Shown: positions 1 through 10,898, numbered from the stretch's first letter. The stretch: DNA of 64,000 nt from Apricaphanius iberus (GCA_028564705.1 JAPXFQ010000489.1:1-64000); one strand, 5' to 3'. Program-made: numbers and translations. The notes: generated from the letters alone by a model not told the origin.

Positions 1-513
1 CAAAATAAAATCAGAGCTGAGAGACAGAGAGTGAAATAATGCACAGACACAGAATTTCTGTTTCACACTCATACACACCTGCAGGTGGAGAACAGTCAGA
101 ACTGAGTTGAACTGAACTGAACTGTCGTATACAGGGGTGTACCATTTTTATTAAAGAAGAACAAAGAACGTAGTCACATGTCTATTCTCCTCCCCCTAGA
201 TTTTATTACACCAAACGTTTATTCTCAAGATTTCCTGAGTTATCGCTGTAAACGTCCGGTCTGTTTATGACTGTCTACTCTCTACTCTGTTTCTTATCTC
301 CGCATCCCACTTTTACAACGTGCAATACTCTTAGCCTAGAGTTTTACGACTTAAAAGCTTAACCCCATAAACCATACTTGACCAAACATTTCTTTACTAT
401 CATGCAAGCTAATAAAAACAGACTTTTACTTTCTGAATACTAACTAAAGATTATATAAACATATTCAATACGAGACTGTTATATAAAGTAGCCCTAAAAA
501 ATGAATCACGACA
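1..513 (-). repeat. 3' LTR of the endogenous retrovirus (cut by window edge)
   Basis: Positions 1-513 align almost base for base with 6929-7440. In element sense the repeat begins TGTCGTGATTC at 513, just after a purine-rich run (about 514-535) that fits a polypurine tract. A sense AATAAA lies at 152-147. The far end of this LTR lies outside the window. Confidence 0.93.
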
Positions 514-535
514 ATTCCCTCTTTCAATCTTTTTT

Positions 536-901
536 TCAAATAGATTGACCATTTCTCTGTACTTCTCCTTCAGGCTCCAAGTGAGGGATTAACAGATATT
601 GACCTTGCATATTATTACCAACAGCTTTGTCAATGCATTTTATGAATAATGAACGTATACATGGAATACAACGACATCCACATAACACCATAGTCGACAC
701 AAATACTGCTAATGAAACCATTATTGACATTGCCAGAGTTTTCCATTTTCCAAACATATTATTTAACAAATTGTCCCACATTGAGGTATCTACACCTGAT
801 TGTTCTTTTAGCCTATTTGACAGTATTCTCAGTCCTTCTACTGCCCTAGTTAATTTTCCATCTGCATTAGTATTATTAGGGATAAACATACCTTTAAGCA
901 A
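536..901 (-). pseudogene. env remnant: transmembrane-subunit C-terminus
   Basis: A 121-residue frame directly upstream (in element sense) of the polypurine tract and 3' LTR, where retroviral env ends. It has a polar N-terminal part ending in a tryptophan-containing juxtamembrane stretch, a hydrophobic segment of about 20 residues (roughly 55-75), then a cysteine-rich start of the cytoplasmic tail (CGCRCIPC) and a hydrophilic tail. This is the usual design of the end of a retroviral transmembrane subunit. The surface subunit, fusion peptide and disulfide-loop motif are absent, so this is a fragment and not a working envelope. Assignment rests on position and topology. Confidence 0.7.
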
Positions 902-1745
902 TTATTTTTTATTTTATTAATTTATTTTTTATCGTTTTAACCCAATTCAATATTCTTTTAGTACAAGGCAAACTCTAGCAATTGTCACAACCTAAAAAAC
1001 ATTGACAGAAAACCATATCATCAAAAAAGATAATTGAAACAAAGATTTAGTAATCCAGTCAACCTAATTATGATTTAAACACCCCTTAAAATGTTTTAGC
1101 GTATTAATAAAAACTTTTATAAAACCGTAAAAACTGAGTATTATGACAAAATCCTACAAATTTACTACTTAAAAAGTCTTTGACACCCTCTTAGGCAGTG
1201 TCTAACAATCTGCACCTGTAGAATAAAAAAAATTGGTTAACCTGTAAAAAACCAGAAAAATGATTAATAAATGTTCAGTCTTTATTATTATATTTTTTAG
1301 TCTTTACTCTTGTTTATTCCTCCGTCACCAAGCGGCTGCAAGTGGTGAGACGATTCAGTAGAGTGGGCTCTTTATTTCTTCCAATTTTTTCAGATCGCCC
1401 TCAATGAAATGCCAGCTACTTCATTAACTGAACATTCCCCCCAATGACACACAACTACACAGACAGGCCCCGCCTCCTGGCTTCCTTCACCGATTGTGAA
1501 GTGGTCAAAACCTGCTGTGTAATGTGTTAGATGTTTTGCGATCTTTCTCTTCTGTATACTCCCTCTTCGAGAAAAGCAAGCCCAAATTGCTTATCTCGCC
1601 CAATTTTGGCACATAAAGATCACTCTGAATGATCACAGCAACCGGAACCAATCTTCTGGGTGGGCCAAGCCCTGCCTCCTGGCTTCGGCAGTCGATACTG
1701 CCTAGTCAGAACCGACACCACCCACTGCAGAGAGATTCCTCCAGG
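902..1745. other. ERV pol-env interval without a usable frame
   Basis: This stretch lies between the end of the pol frame and the env stub, where the envelope surface region would be expected. No convincing reading frame is seen on either strand. It is AT-rich up to about 1320, then more balanced. Most of env appears to have been deleted or scrambled here. Confidence 0.6.
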
Positions 1746-3671
1746 TCAGCAGAGAGCTGCTGCAGATGAGGGACAGGAGGGGGGGTCAGGGGCCGGAGCA
1801 CACTGGGACCAGTGAAACCAAGTAGAACCTGTCCCACGCAGCTGGACAGCGTGAGTCGTACGAGCAGCAACCTGGAACGGGCCAGACCAGCGAGGCTCCT
1901 GCCACTTTCTCTTATACACCTTCAGCCAAACTCGTCCAGCCTCGGAAGCTGACGCCGCAGGTCCCTGCACGTCACGGGGAGCCGGAAGGAAGGAGGAAAC
2001 CAGGCCCTTCAGCTGCTGATGATCACCTCGAGGATCTGGATCAGGATGGGGCGAAACCTGTGGTTCTCTGCCAGCCCAAGGACCAGGGAAGATCCTGCCT
2101 GTAAACATCTCATAAGGAGTAAGACCTTTCGTCCTACAGACAGATGATCTGATGTCCATCAGAGCAATAGGGAGAGCATCTAGCCAATTAAGCCCCGTCT
2201 GAGCTGAAATCTTTGCCAGCTTCAACTTTAAAGTAGAATTAGAACGCTCGACAACACCTTGCGATTGCGGATGATAAACAGTGCCGAACTTGTGGGTTAT
2301 TCCCATCTGTTCCTCAACCTGCCGGAGATGTTTATTTTTAAAATGTGTGCCATTGTCAGACCTGACCTTAGTCGGAAAGGCATGGCACGGAATCCAGTGG
2401 TTAATCAAAGATTTCACCACCGTTTGAGAAGTCTCCCGTCTAGCAGGAAAAGCAGAAAAGCACGAGGTCAATGAATCAATAATCACTAACAGGTATCGGA
2501 AACCCCTAACAGGTGTCCCTATATCTGTATAATCGATCACGATCTCCTCGCCAGGCCTGCACAAGTCCTGGAAGGCTCCCATTTCTGGCTTGATAGTAGG
2601 CTTAGGATTAAATTGACCACACACCACACATTCACTCAAAAAACACTTAATCATATGTGGCAGGAAAGGATGCCACCAAAAACAAAGATTACGCTTCTTC
2701 TGAGTGTATGACACATGTGCCATTCTATATTTACCAGTACCTTGTTTTTCTACAGGAAGAATAGGGGTGTTATATGGAGAATCCGATGGTTCTAAAACTC
2801 CTACTTCAAGTAACCCTGCAATAGTGTCTGCAATACCTTCTTCAGCCTGAGGTTTATGTGGATACTGCGGACGCCAAATCGGATCAGAATGTTTCATCTC
2901 AAATGTGATGGGTGTTGTATGCACTAGACCAACATCAGTGGGACCATCTGACCACAAAGAGTCAGGCACGACCTTTAATGCCTCCCCTGCATCAGGATGA
3001 TCTGTTGTTTCTCTGCCATGATTTCTAGAAAGCTGCAAATGTTCCAAAAAAGTAGTGTCTGAGAGCTGCGTGTCTATTTTGTACATCTGAGAAGAAGGAG
3101 AAAAAGAGACCGAAGGTATCTGGGTAGGAACCCAATCCTTTAATGCAACTCCCCTTTTAACCATTCCCCCCAAATCTTTAGCTTGATGTTTTGGATGCAA
3201 CAATAGCGATATGTGCGGAAGCGATTCAGCTTCCATCATATACCATTTATGCTGCTCTGAAGTCAGATCAGCAAACAGTGCAACACCCTCCTTCCCCACA
3301 AAGCATGGACCCGAAGCCACAGACCAAGTTTGTCCTTCAAGTTCTGTTTCAAATTTTTCCTGATATAAAGTAGGATTGCCCCTCTCATATAGGAGGGTTA
3401 CATGTAATGGGTCAGGCGGTGGAACAAAAGGCTGGAGTTCAAGCAGCCACGGCTTCCAGCATCTCAGAAATTCAGCCGCAGAAGATTCACTTGCAGACAT
3501 CGTAGTCAACCTGGCCCAGAAAATATCAGCCACTTGTGAAGTGTCATCTTTCAGCAAAAATTGACCACTCATGGTGTCACAGCAATGTGTATGTCCATTC
3601 GGAAAAGTCACCATAAGTCCATCAGGGGTACACAGGATAGTAGCACCCAGTTTGATAAGCAGATCTCTGCC
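1746..3671 (-). pseudogene. ERV pol remnant: RT stub fused to integrase
   Basis: The frame is open for more than 620 residues, in the same phase as the protease frame but separated from it by a stop at 3674-3672. The N-terminal half contains the linker and the start of a reverse transcriptase (a WRPQYPHKP-type motif and a PYNTPILPV segment). At about 2715 the sequence jumps from the beginning of RT straight into an integrase zinc-binding region (CVVCGQFNP), so the RT catalytic core, thumb and RNase H are missing. The integrase core keeps its acidic residues in IDYTDIG, VRSDNG and GVVERSN, and a C-terminal domain with GPF and GSTWFHWS follows. Integrase would insert retroviral DNA, but without RT the element cannot copy itself. 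Confidence 0.88.
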
Positions 3672-3956
3672 TTACAAGTTGACAGGAGTGGTTTGAGCAA
3701 TGACAAAAGGATGTGATAGTCTTTGACCTCCCACCGCAACAGGCAATGGTTGAGTGACAGGGAGAATCATCGGAGCCCCAGAGATGCCCATCACAGACAC
3801 TGTGTTCCCATAAAAATTGACGTCTGGCAAAACTCTGTCCAGCGTGCTGAAAGTAGCACCAGTGTCCACCAAGAATGGCAATGAATGTCCATATATGTCC
3901 ATTGTGAGCATTGGATCCCCCTTAGTCCTGCTCACCAAGTTACTCTGCGGGCATTG
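3672..3956 (-). pseudogene. ERV retropepsin-like protease frame
   Basis: The frame carries the aspartic-protease active-site motif VDTGATFS and the downstream hydrophobic flap-side region. It starts without an ATG, in the -1 phase relative to gag, and overlaps the gag end by about 25 bases. It stops with TAA at 3674-3672, and the same phase then continues straight on with GRDLLIKLGA, the normal C-terminal helix of this protease family. The stop therefore falls inside the protease domain and looks like an inactivating nonsense change. A TGA at 3959-3957 closes the frame upstream. Confidence 0.82.
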
Positions 3957-5002
3957 TCAAAACTGAGGCCCCCCTGTCCTCCTTGATAGTAGGGAGGAAC
4001 CATATGCTGATTCGGAGCAAAATGTGAAGGTGGCTGACCGGGAGGAATAGCGCCCCCTCGTGGATGTGGACAGTCCTTCACCCAGTGCTCAATTGAGCCA
4101 CACCTCCGACAACCGTCAGCACCTGGCTGCCCTCTTCCCAGGCCTCTATTATCACCAAACCTGGCCCTGCCACGTGACCGTCCCCGAGAGTGCCATGTCC
4201 GATAAGGAGCAGCAAATGGCTGATTCGGTGCGGCTGCAGCATACATTACAGGAAAGGAAGGCAACACTGTAGCTGATCCAACAGTCGGCGCTGCTTTAGC
4301 CACCATCTGCTTCACTTTTTTTGACTGATGAAAGTCACTCAATTTATTCTGAGCCTCGTTTAAGTGGAGCTTCAGCAAAGCAGTCTCCAGTGTCTTATTC
4401 TCCTCAGCAGAATCTTGAGCTTCTTGTAAATAATGTGTTATGTGTCTCTCCGATGGTTTGTAAATTTCTGAACCATCTGAAGCTCCCACTACAGGAAGCA
4501 TTAAATCAGGGCCCCCATGAGTTCTGGTATTCTGATAAACCCCCTCGCCCTGGTCAACTCTCAACGTTTGTACGTCGTTAACCTGTCCAACTGTTGCACA
4601 TTCATCACGTTTAGTGGGGCTGGCACTCCCCCGAAGGTCAGCAGCCTGCCCTCGCACCAAAGATGTTAATCTGTCCTGATCCTTAAGGACCTCATCCATC
4701 TGTTGTTGAACTTTATTTAACCTGTATTCGTGCTGCTCTATTTTCTCCATTAATCTACTATTGTATGCCAAAAATAATTTATCAGTCTCCTGTTCTGTTT
4801 TTCTTTTAACTAATTTTAACAACTGTCTCTTCTCATCTCCACGAGCCCACCTGGGCGTCATCTTGGCCTGGAACTGCTTCTTACATTTTGTACTGGTCCC
4901 ACTAACCAAAACAGAATATAGCCTTGTAATGCCTACTAACAATTGGGCACCTAACGTGCGCCACTCCTGTGGAGCAGGAAGCAATTTATATTCGGCTGCC
5001 AT
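3932..5002 (-). pseudogene. ERV gag-like protein with CCHC zinc knuckle
   Basis: The frame opens at 5050, but the ATG at 5002 (MAAEYKLLPAP) is the better start because it follows AT-rich, unpatterned leader. From N to C: a matrix-like segment, a charged region likely to form coiled coil (about residues 70-130), a polar linker, a helical stretch, an arginine/glycine-rich region and one zinc knuckle, CRRCGSIEHWVKDC (C-X2-C-X4-H-X4-C). A proline-rich tail and TGA follow. At about 357 residues it is short for a full gag, so part of the capsid may be missing. Gag would assemble particles and package RNA. The frame itself is uninterrupted, but the element around it is defective. Confidence 0.85.
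3968..3974 (-). promoter_or_regulatory. Possible -1 frameshift heptamer at gag end
   Basis: The sense bases G GGG GGC sit in the gag phase exactly as an X-XXY-YYZ slippery site would (codons CAG GGG GGC). The protease frame is the -1 frame. However, a slip here would meet TGA at 3959-3957 after three further codons, before the protease motif, so in this copy the site cannot yield protease. It may be a relic or a coincidence of glycine codons. Confidence 0.35.
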
Positions 5003-6890
5003 TGAAAGTTTAAAACAAAATCCAAAATGGATTAAAATTGAAGTAGGCAATTTGTAAAAACTATGTAAATTATTTATTTTAATTGAAAAACTATCAATTA
5101 GTAGGCCAAATTTATCCCAATATTAATGCAGTTAATAGTAAAGACAGGCAGTATTTTATTTAACCTATTTATTTTTATTCTTTATAGTGAAGTGGTTTAT
5201 GTATTATTTTAGTCACATACATTAACCTTAATAATGATTTATGCAAAGCCGAAACGAAGGAAATCTAAAAAGGTTTATAACGAACTTTTTATTTTCTCAT
5301 TAATTTATTTATATACTGAGATATCAGCTGTTTTGTCTAAAACACAAAGAATTTTAATGAAGTCCGGCCGGCAGCAAAACCCGCGACGGACACTTCCACG
5401 AATCACACAAAGAAATAGAATTCTCCCAATATAAAAGCAGTCTCATTTATCATTAAAACAAACCGAAAAAATATCTGTAAAACTAGCTTTGTAACACAAT
5501 CGTAGATCGTTTTTACAAAAAAGAAGTCGACCGAATTAGCGGACCAAGTCAAAGACAATAGAACTTCCGGGTCACCATGCGGAACGGAAAAAAAAAACAA
5601 CCGGGACAAAGACGGCTAATTCTTCACTACAATGTTAAACCGAACAAACTGTACTCATAAGTAAACCAACCAAAGACAAAAACAAAATGCCTCCAGCAGA
5701 ACCACACTTCGTCTCCAAAAAAACTCTAATAGCTGTTTAACCGTGTCAAACAAATACCGGTCGGAAGCTAGGCTACCAGAGTGTAGCTGTAAGCATGAGC
5801 ACCCCAGCTCAATCTGAACAAAACGGTGCCGCTTCTTTACAATAAAGTTATTTTATATATATATTCTAAAGAGTTTACTACCAGTTATCCATAACAATAG
5901 TCGTATATATGTGTTAAACAATGCTTTAGACGTGTTTACGTAAGTGTACAAGGTTGAACGCCTTTATTCCAGGCGAGACTCACACACACTGTATGTTAGC
6001 TGTAAGCTAAATATAGTGGTACCGTAACCAACCGGAAATGATACTTCCCATTATTCCTCTACAATGCCAAGCTTCTACGCAATCTGCACAAACAGAAAAC
6101 GAGGGCATCGACTAGGCGTTTAAAATTCGCAGAGGAATTATGGTTTTAGATTCAGTCAGTTAGTTCCCCTAAATGAGGAGTTTATATGAGGCCGGTGTGC
6201 AAAAAGCTACCTAGTAGCTTTCGTCCCTAGCCTCCACTCCGTCCAAGCACACCCACAATCACACCAAAAACAAGTACAGCAATTTTACAATATCCATCAA
6301 ACACTAACCTCAAACCGGGCCGACCAAGAACTGGACCCTAAAGCCTCACTTCCACCTTTTGCGATGCTCAAAGTCGCGCATTTTGGAAGAAAACGCAGCC
6401 TCTCCAAAGTAATCCGTTAGCAGTCAGAGGGCTCCCGGGCCCTGCCTGCCACTAAATTCGATTGCCAGCCAAGGAGGTCCCAAACCAGCGTCCTGGTTGG
6501 GCCGGACGGCCACCCTCGAGCCCGATCCGCACTTTGGTCGGCCCTTAACCAAAAAAAAACAACACATCAACATTAAACGGAGAACGGTTAGATCAATCAA
6601 TACCTATTAATTTGGTGTTAGCGCTGTTCCAGATTGATACAAAACCACCCGGGTGCTGATTTAGCAAGGATCAATCCAGTCGCTCTCCGATTCTCCGTTG
6701 AACTCCAAGGAAAAAACACAAAATTACTGTAATGTCACAAACACACGCATCAACCAGTTATGCCACACTTTACTACTCACACTCAATCTCTCCCAGCTCC
6801 GAAACAACTTAAGACCGAATTACGGAGCACGCATCCTCCACCATGTGTTGGCTCCTCGTTCCCATGCGATCGGCACTCGCTTCCGGAGAG
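5003..6890 (-). other. ERV 5' leader
   Basis: About 1.9 kb between the 5' LTR and the gag start, with only short chance frames. It is long for a retroviral leader. It may hold packaging signals, splice donors or decayed extra sequence, none of which can be fixed by eye. Confidence 0.5.
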
Positions 6891-7440
6891 TGTAGGGGCG
6901 CCAACATTTACCCCGGCGGGAGTTTTTCAAAATAAAATCAGAGCTGAGAGACAGAGATGGAAATGATGCACAGACACAGAATTTCTGTTTCACATTCATA
7001 CACATCTGCAGATGGAGAACAGTCAGAACTGAGTTGAACTGAACTGAACTGTCGTATACAGGGGTGTACCATTTTTATTAAAGAAGAACAAAGAACGTAG
7101 TCACATGTCTATTCTCCTCCCCCTAGATTTTATTACACCAAACGTTTATTCTCAAGGTTTCCTGAGTTATCGCTGTAACCATCCGGTCTGTTTATGACTG
7201 TCTACTCTCTACTCTGTTTCTTATCTCCGCATCCCACTTTTACAACGTGCAATAAACTTAGCCTAGAGTTTCACGACTTAAAAGCTTTCCCCCATATACC
7301 ATCCTTGACAAAACATTTCTTTACTATCATGCAAGCTAATAAAAACAGACTTTTACTTTCTGAATACTAACTAAAGATTATATAAACATATTCAATACGA
7401 GACTGTTATATAAGGTAGCCCTAAAAAATGAATCACGACA
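6891..7440 (-). repeat. 5' LTR of the endogenous retrovirus
   Basis: This is the complete partner of the repeat at 1-513. In element sense it runs from TGTCGTGATTC at 7440 towards TACA at about 6891, giving TG...CA ends. A sense polyadenylation signal AATAAA lies at 7079-7074, followed by short GTTCA iterations. The inner boundary is uncertain: a TGGCGCCC octamer at 6903-6896 matches the start of a lysine-tRNA primer-binding site, which would put the LTR end near 6905 instead, but the match does not continue. Confidence 0.9.
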
Positions 7441-8928
7441 GGGTATAGCGTCCTTTTTTCGTATGTCCTGTATTTGTAAGAATGTGTACACAAGAAAGGG
7501 AGGGTACGTATGAGTGTCTCTGTCTGTCTATGTCTACCTGTCAGGTTGGGTGTTTGGCTGCTCTCTGGCCTGATGCATCTTCTTCCCTACCCGTCACTCC
7601 CCGTCGGTGATGGTTGCTCCTGCCCGCTGGTTGATGATGACTCTCGATGCATGGGGCTGGGGGTCCCGATTGCGGCCCGGCTCGGCCTGGTGCATGTCGG
7701 GCGGGTCCTGGGTGGTCCGGTGTGTCGGGCGGCCGCTTTTTCGGGCCGATGTCCTCCTTGGATTGACCCGGCACCTCTTATGGGGGTGCCGGGTTTGTAG
7801 AATAGGTTGGTGCCGTCCGGTGGATCGGTGGGGACCGTGCCTGGCGCCCAGTCCTCCTGCCGGTTCCAGGACTTCAGCTGGCTGGTCTGTTCGCCTGGTG
7901 GGGCTGTCCGGCATTGGCTGGGCCCCTGATCTTGGCGCCCCACGTGGGGCGGGATCTGGATGTCCAGGTGCCGGCTGGGCGCGGCCTGGGGAGGGCGTAC
8001 ATCCGCTGTGGCTCCCTGGCGTGTGGATGTGTGGAGGCGGGCCGGGTTGTTGGCGGTGGGTACTGGTCCGGGGTGGCGGCGGCGTGTGTTGTCCGTCGGT
8101 TGGCTGCGGGTCCTCCTTGCCTGCGGCGGCGGCGGGGGACCCTTGTCGGCTGGTCACTGGTTGGGGCCCCGCTGGGGGGTGGGGTGCCCCTGGTCCCCGT
8201 TGCCTCCGGTTCCTGGTCCGGGCCCGCCCTGGCGTAGCCGGTTACCGGCGGAGCCCGTGGGCTCGTCACTGCGATCTCTCGCCCCACATCGCGGCTGGTG
8301 GGTGCTCCCCTGGGGCTTCCATCTGTTCCCCTCTTGGCGGGTGATCGACCCTGCGCTGATCCGCCTGTGGACTCTGTACTCTGTGGGACGCTGGATGCAT
8401 ACATCTCTTGCCTCCTCCATGTCTGTGCCGATTCCTGTAGGACGGATTGACGGTTCCTTACACCAGCTATCAATCATTGCATGGGGAAAACCTATTCGAC
8501 CTGCATGCTCGCACACACATAGGTGTGGGGACATTGGATGGACGGACATATCTTAAGCTGAGTTATCATCATTAGTTAGTTGTTCACAGGAGCTACAAGA
8601 AACATTTGATTATGTTCTATAACCCATGCTGTGTGTACTGAAGTCTTTGCATTTATTCTACTAGAATCCAACTATTATTGGTTCTGTACAATTGTTGTTT
8701 TTGTTTTGTATTACTGTTTCTCTGCCATCCGGCAAGAGGTAGAGGACTGGGATGTTTTCTTGTGTTCTTTGTTTGCCTCCCTGTCTGTGTTGCGTTCGCG
8801 CCTCTGCTGGTCCTGTTTCTTTTCTTCACCTTCTTCCTTTCTCCCTTCTTGTCTCGGTTTAGTGTCCATGACGTCAGGAAATTGAACCCACAGTAATTAC
8901 TAATAAAGATTTTTCATACAAATACATC

Positions 8929-8965
8929 AAGTGGAGTACTACAGCGGAGCTGTAATACTCTGCTT
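8929..8965 (+). other. 17-bp stem-loop in LINE tail
   Basis: Two 17-base arms (8929-8945 and 8949-8965) pair around the loop GGA. As RNA they give fourteen Watson-Crick pairs, two G-U wobbles and one C-A mismatch. The hairpin lies about 75 bases before the poly(A) tract. LINE reverse transcriptases of several clades recognise 3'-terminal stem-loops, so a role in template recognition is plausible. Confidence 0.7.
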
Positions 8966-9040
8966 GGGAAAGTAAAACTGTTGGGCTTGTACTTGGTACT
9001 CAGACACCAATTCTGAGTAGCATACTGCTAGACAGGACAC

Positions 9041-9041
<1 letters not shown>

Positions 9042-9081
<40 letters not shown>

Positions 9082-9094
9082 AAAAAAAAAAAAA
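9042..9094 (+). repeat. Poly(A) tract
   Basis: A near-pure run of A, broken once by GG, follows the LINE tail and marks the 3' end of the retrotransposed copy. Confidence 0.9.
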
Positions 9095-10898
9095 CAATAT
9101 AAATTTGTGTAGCAGCATGATTATTGTTTTATTTTTTTATGGGATCCGCTTGAACTTTACGTTTTTAAATCTGGAAATGGTAGCTTATGATTCAGTTGTT
9201 TCTTGATTGTTTGTTAGAGCATAAGGGATTATGCAGTCAAACATGTAATAAAAAAAAAACAGTTTGAAAAAGAGAGACAGCTAATAAATGACAGCTAATA
9301 AGGAAAAGGGGCATAAATCCACAGCTCAGTTGGTAGAATCTGTAGCGAAGGGTATTGGGTAAGGATGCTGTTAGAATAAAAACATATTCACAGGTTAAAA
9401 TGTGTCCACATTGGTCAATAGTTTTGCATTATTAGAAATTATTATAAACTATTGAATTGATTGTATGCAGAATACTATAGATCTGTCAAAACTGGAGTTG
9501 CTCTGGGGACATGTGCTCCTGCATGGGACAGGAGATTGGGGTCATAAAACTTTATAGCCAGCAGGAAGAGCAGGGAAAGAATGTGTGAGAGGAGGAGAAA
9601 GCCACTGATCTTTTTAAATATGTGAATTCTATCTTTACTGAGTGTGTGAACATCTAGCCGATAACTCCTTGTGTCCTTGATGCAAGTAAATATGTAATAT
9701 TATGCAGTCCTGGCTGTTGGTTCTCCTTGTGGTAAGGTACAATTTTGGTTAATACAGGAACCAGAGATTTTATCTCTGACAGAAGCCACAACTTCAAATA
9801 TGTATTTTGTATTTGTGAATTGCAAATTTGCAAAAATTAGTCAGAAGCCATATTTACAGTAAAGTAGTAATGAGTCCAGGGAAGTAGTCTTATTAGCCTA
9901 CTTTATTCTTAAGATCAACGCAAACTAGACCATAATTACTACATTGATCATAAAAATGGCACTATAATGAAAGGAGAACAACATTTACTTTTGAACTCAG
10001 TGGTACTAATGTATTTATTTTATGACGCAAATAGTAGCTATGTAGATGGCAGAGGTCTGAAAGAGATAAAATAAAAACTCGCCGCCTCTTACAATGCGGC
10101 TTTGTGGGAAGTTGATATTCTCCGTGGTCCTCTACCTCACTTTCTTTTAATGCTGAGCCCATTGCTGTCATGTATTTGTCTGGTGAATTTGCTAAAGACA
10201 GCAGAGCAATCCTATAACCACTAAAAGCTGACTGACGTTGCCATTTTAGTTTACTTTTCAAGAGAGAGGAAGTGTTGCACATTTTACTGTGTGTCCAATA
10301 TAAATATAAAAAGCCATTTTTTATAGAACTTTGGGTGCAATAAACACCTTCTTGGGGTGATTTTAATTCAATGAAATGCTTTCGCCAACTCATGACATTA
10401 AATCTGAACTTTAATTCCCACAGAATCAATTAAATATTCCACCTGAGTCCCAGACATAGTCGCGAGTTTGTCCATGTTGAAATTCTAATCGCTTTTAAGA
10501 AGCTGGAGCACTGTTAAAAACAAGGAAGTGGCCTGCTCTCTGATTGGACAGTGTGATCTATCGCTATCCAATCAGATCAGTGTATCAAGACCGTGCCAAA
10601 ATTCGCAACCACAGTTTCTCATGCAGTTTTATGATGCACATCTTAAAACAAGATTTTTGCAAAAAACCTTATATTATTCTTTCAAATGCAAATCTCTATT
10701 TACAGCCATGCAAACCTCTTTCTGCACATATGCAAACTTGACATTTTCAGGCAGATTTTTTGTTTGAGATTGCAAAACTTGATTTGTGAAGTTGAACTGT
10801 GAAATTATGTGCAAGCATCCATGTACAGCTGCAAAATATTTATGACCTTAAATTGAGCCGATAGCGAGTGGTCTGTACTGTGACGTGTCGTCCAATAA
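9095..10898. other. Intergenic or intronic, no gene seen
   Basis: AT-rich single-copy-looking DNA. A 155-residue minus frame at 9962-10429 has no recognisable domain and no splice or promoter context, so I leave it uncalled. If the KANK gene's 5' exons lie left of the window, all of this is intron. Confidence 0.5.

Larger units (their letters stand above)
1..7440 (-). mobile_element. Endogenous retrovirus, defective, minus strand
   Basis: Two long terminal repeats, related by direct repetition, flank gag, protease, pol and env remnants that all read on the minus strand, in the order LTR-gag-pro-pol-env-LTR. Integrase and membrane-anchor features resemble gamma/epsilon-like (class I) fish retroviruses; this is inferred from protein features. 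The window begins inside the 3' LTR, so the left end and the target duplication cannot be seen. Defects seen: a protease-pol frame interrupted by a stop, most of reverse transcriptase and RNase H missing, no surface envelope and only a C-terminal envelope stub. The two LTRs differ at roughly twenty sites over about 510 bases by eye, so the insertion is not recent. Confidence 0.92.
7441..9094 (+). mobile_element. 3' end of a LINE with GC-rich 3' UTR
   Basis: From about 7540 to 8560 the DNA is strikingly GC-rich compared with the AT-rich surroundings and opens long overlapping frames on both strands (for example 7607-8344 plus and 7874-8473 minus). These are low-complexity Gly/Pro/Arg/Trp frames typical of skewed composition, and I do not regard them as genes. 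Pyrimidine-rich sequence follows, then TAATAAAG at 8901, a strong stem-loop and a poly(A) tract. This layout fits the 3' UTR of a 5'-truncated non-LTR retrotransposon on the plus strand. The left limit coincides with the ERV end, so the ERV may have landed in the LINE. Confidence 0.65.

Noticed and set aside
7607..8473. Long overlapping frames on both strands (245, 199, 198 and 187 codons).
   Set aside because: They are products of GC-rich low-complexity DNA, have no domain, and lie in what looks like a LINE 3' UTR.
9315..9365. CAGCTCAGTTGGTAGAA, resembling a tRNA A box.
   Set aside because: No B box at the proper distance and no SINE tail, so neither a tRNA nor a supportable SINE.
9962..10429. 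155-codon minus-strand frame.
   Set aside because: No recognisable motif, no splice or promoter context, ordinary AT-rich composition.
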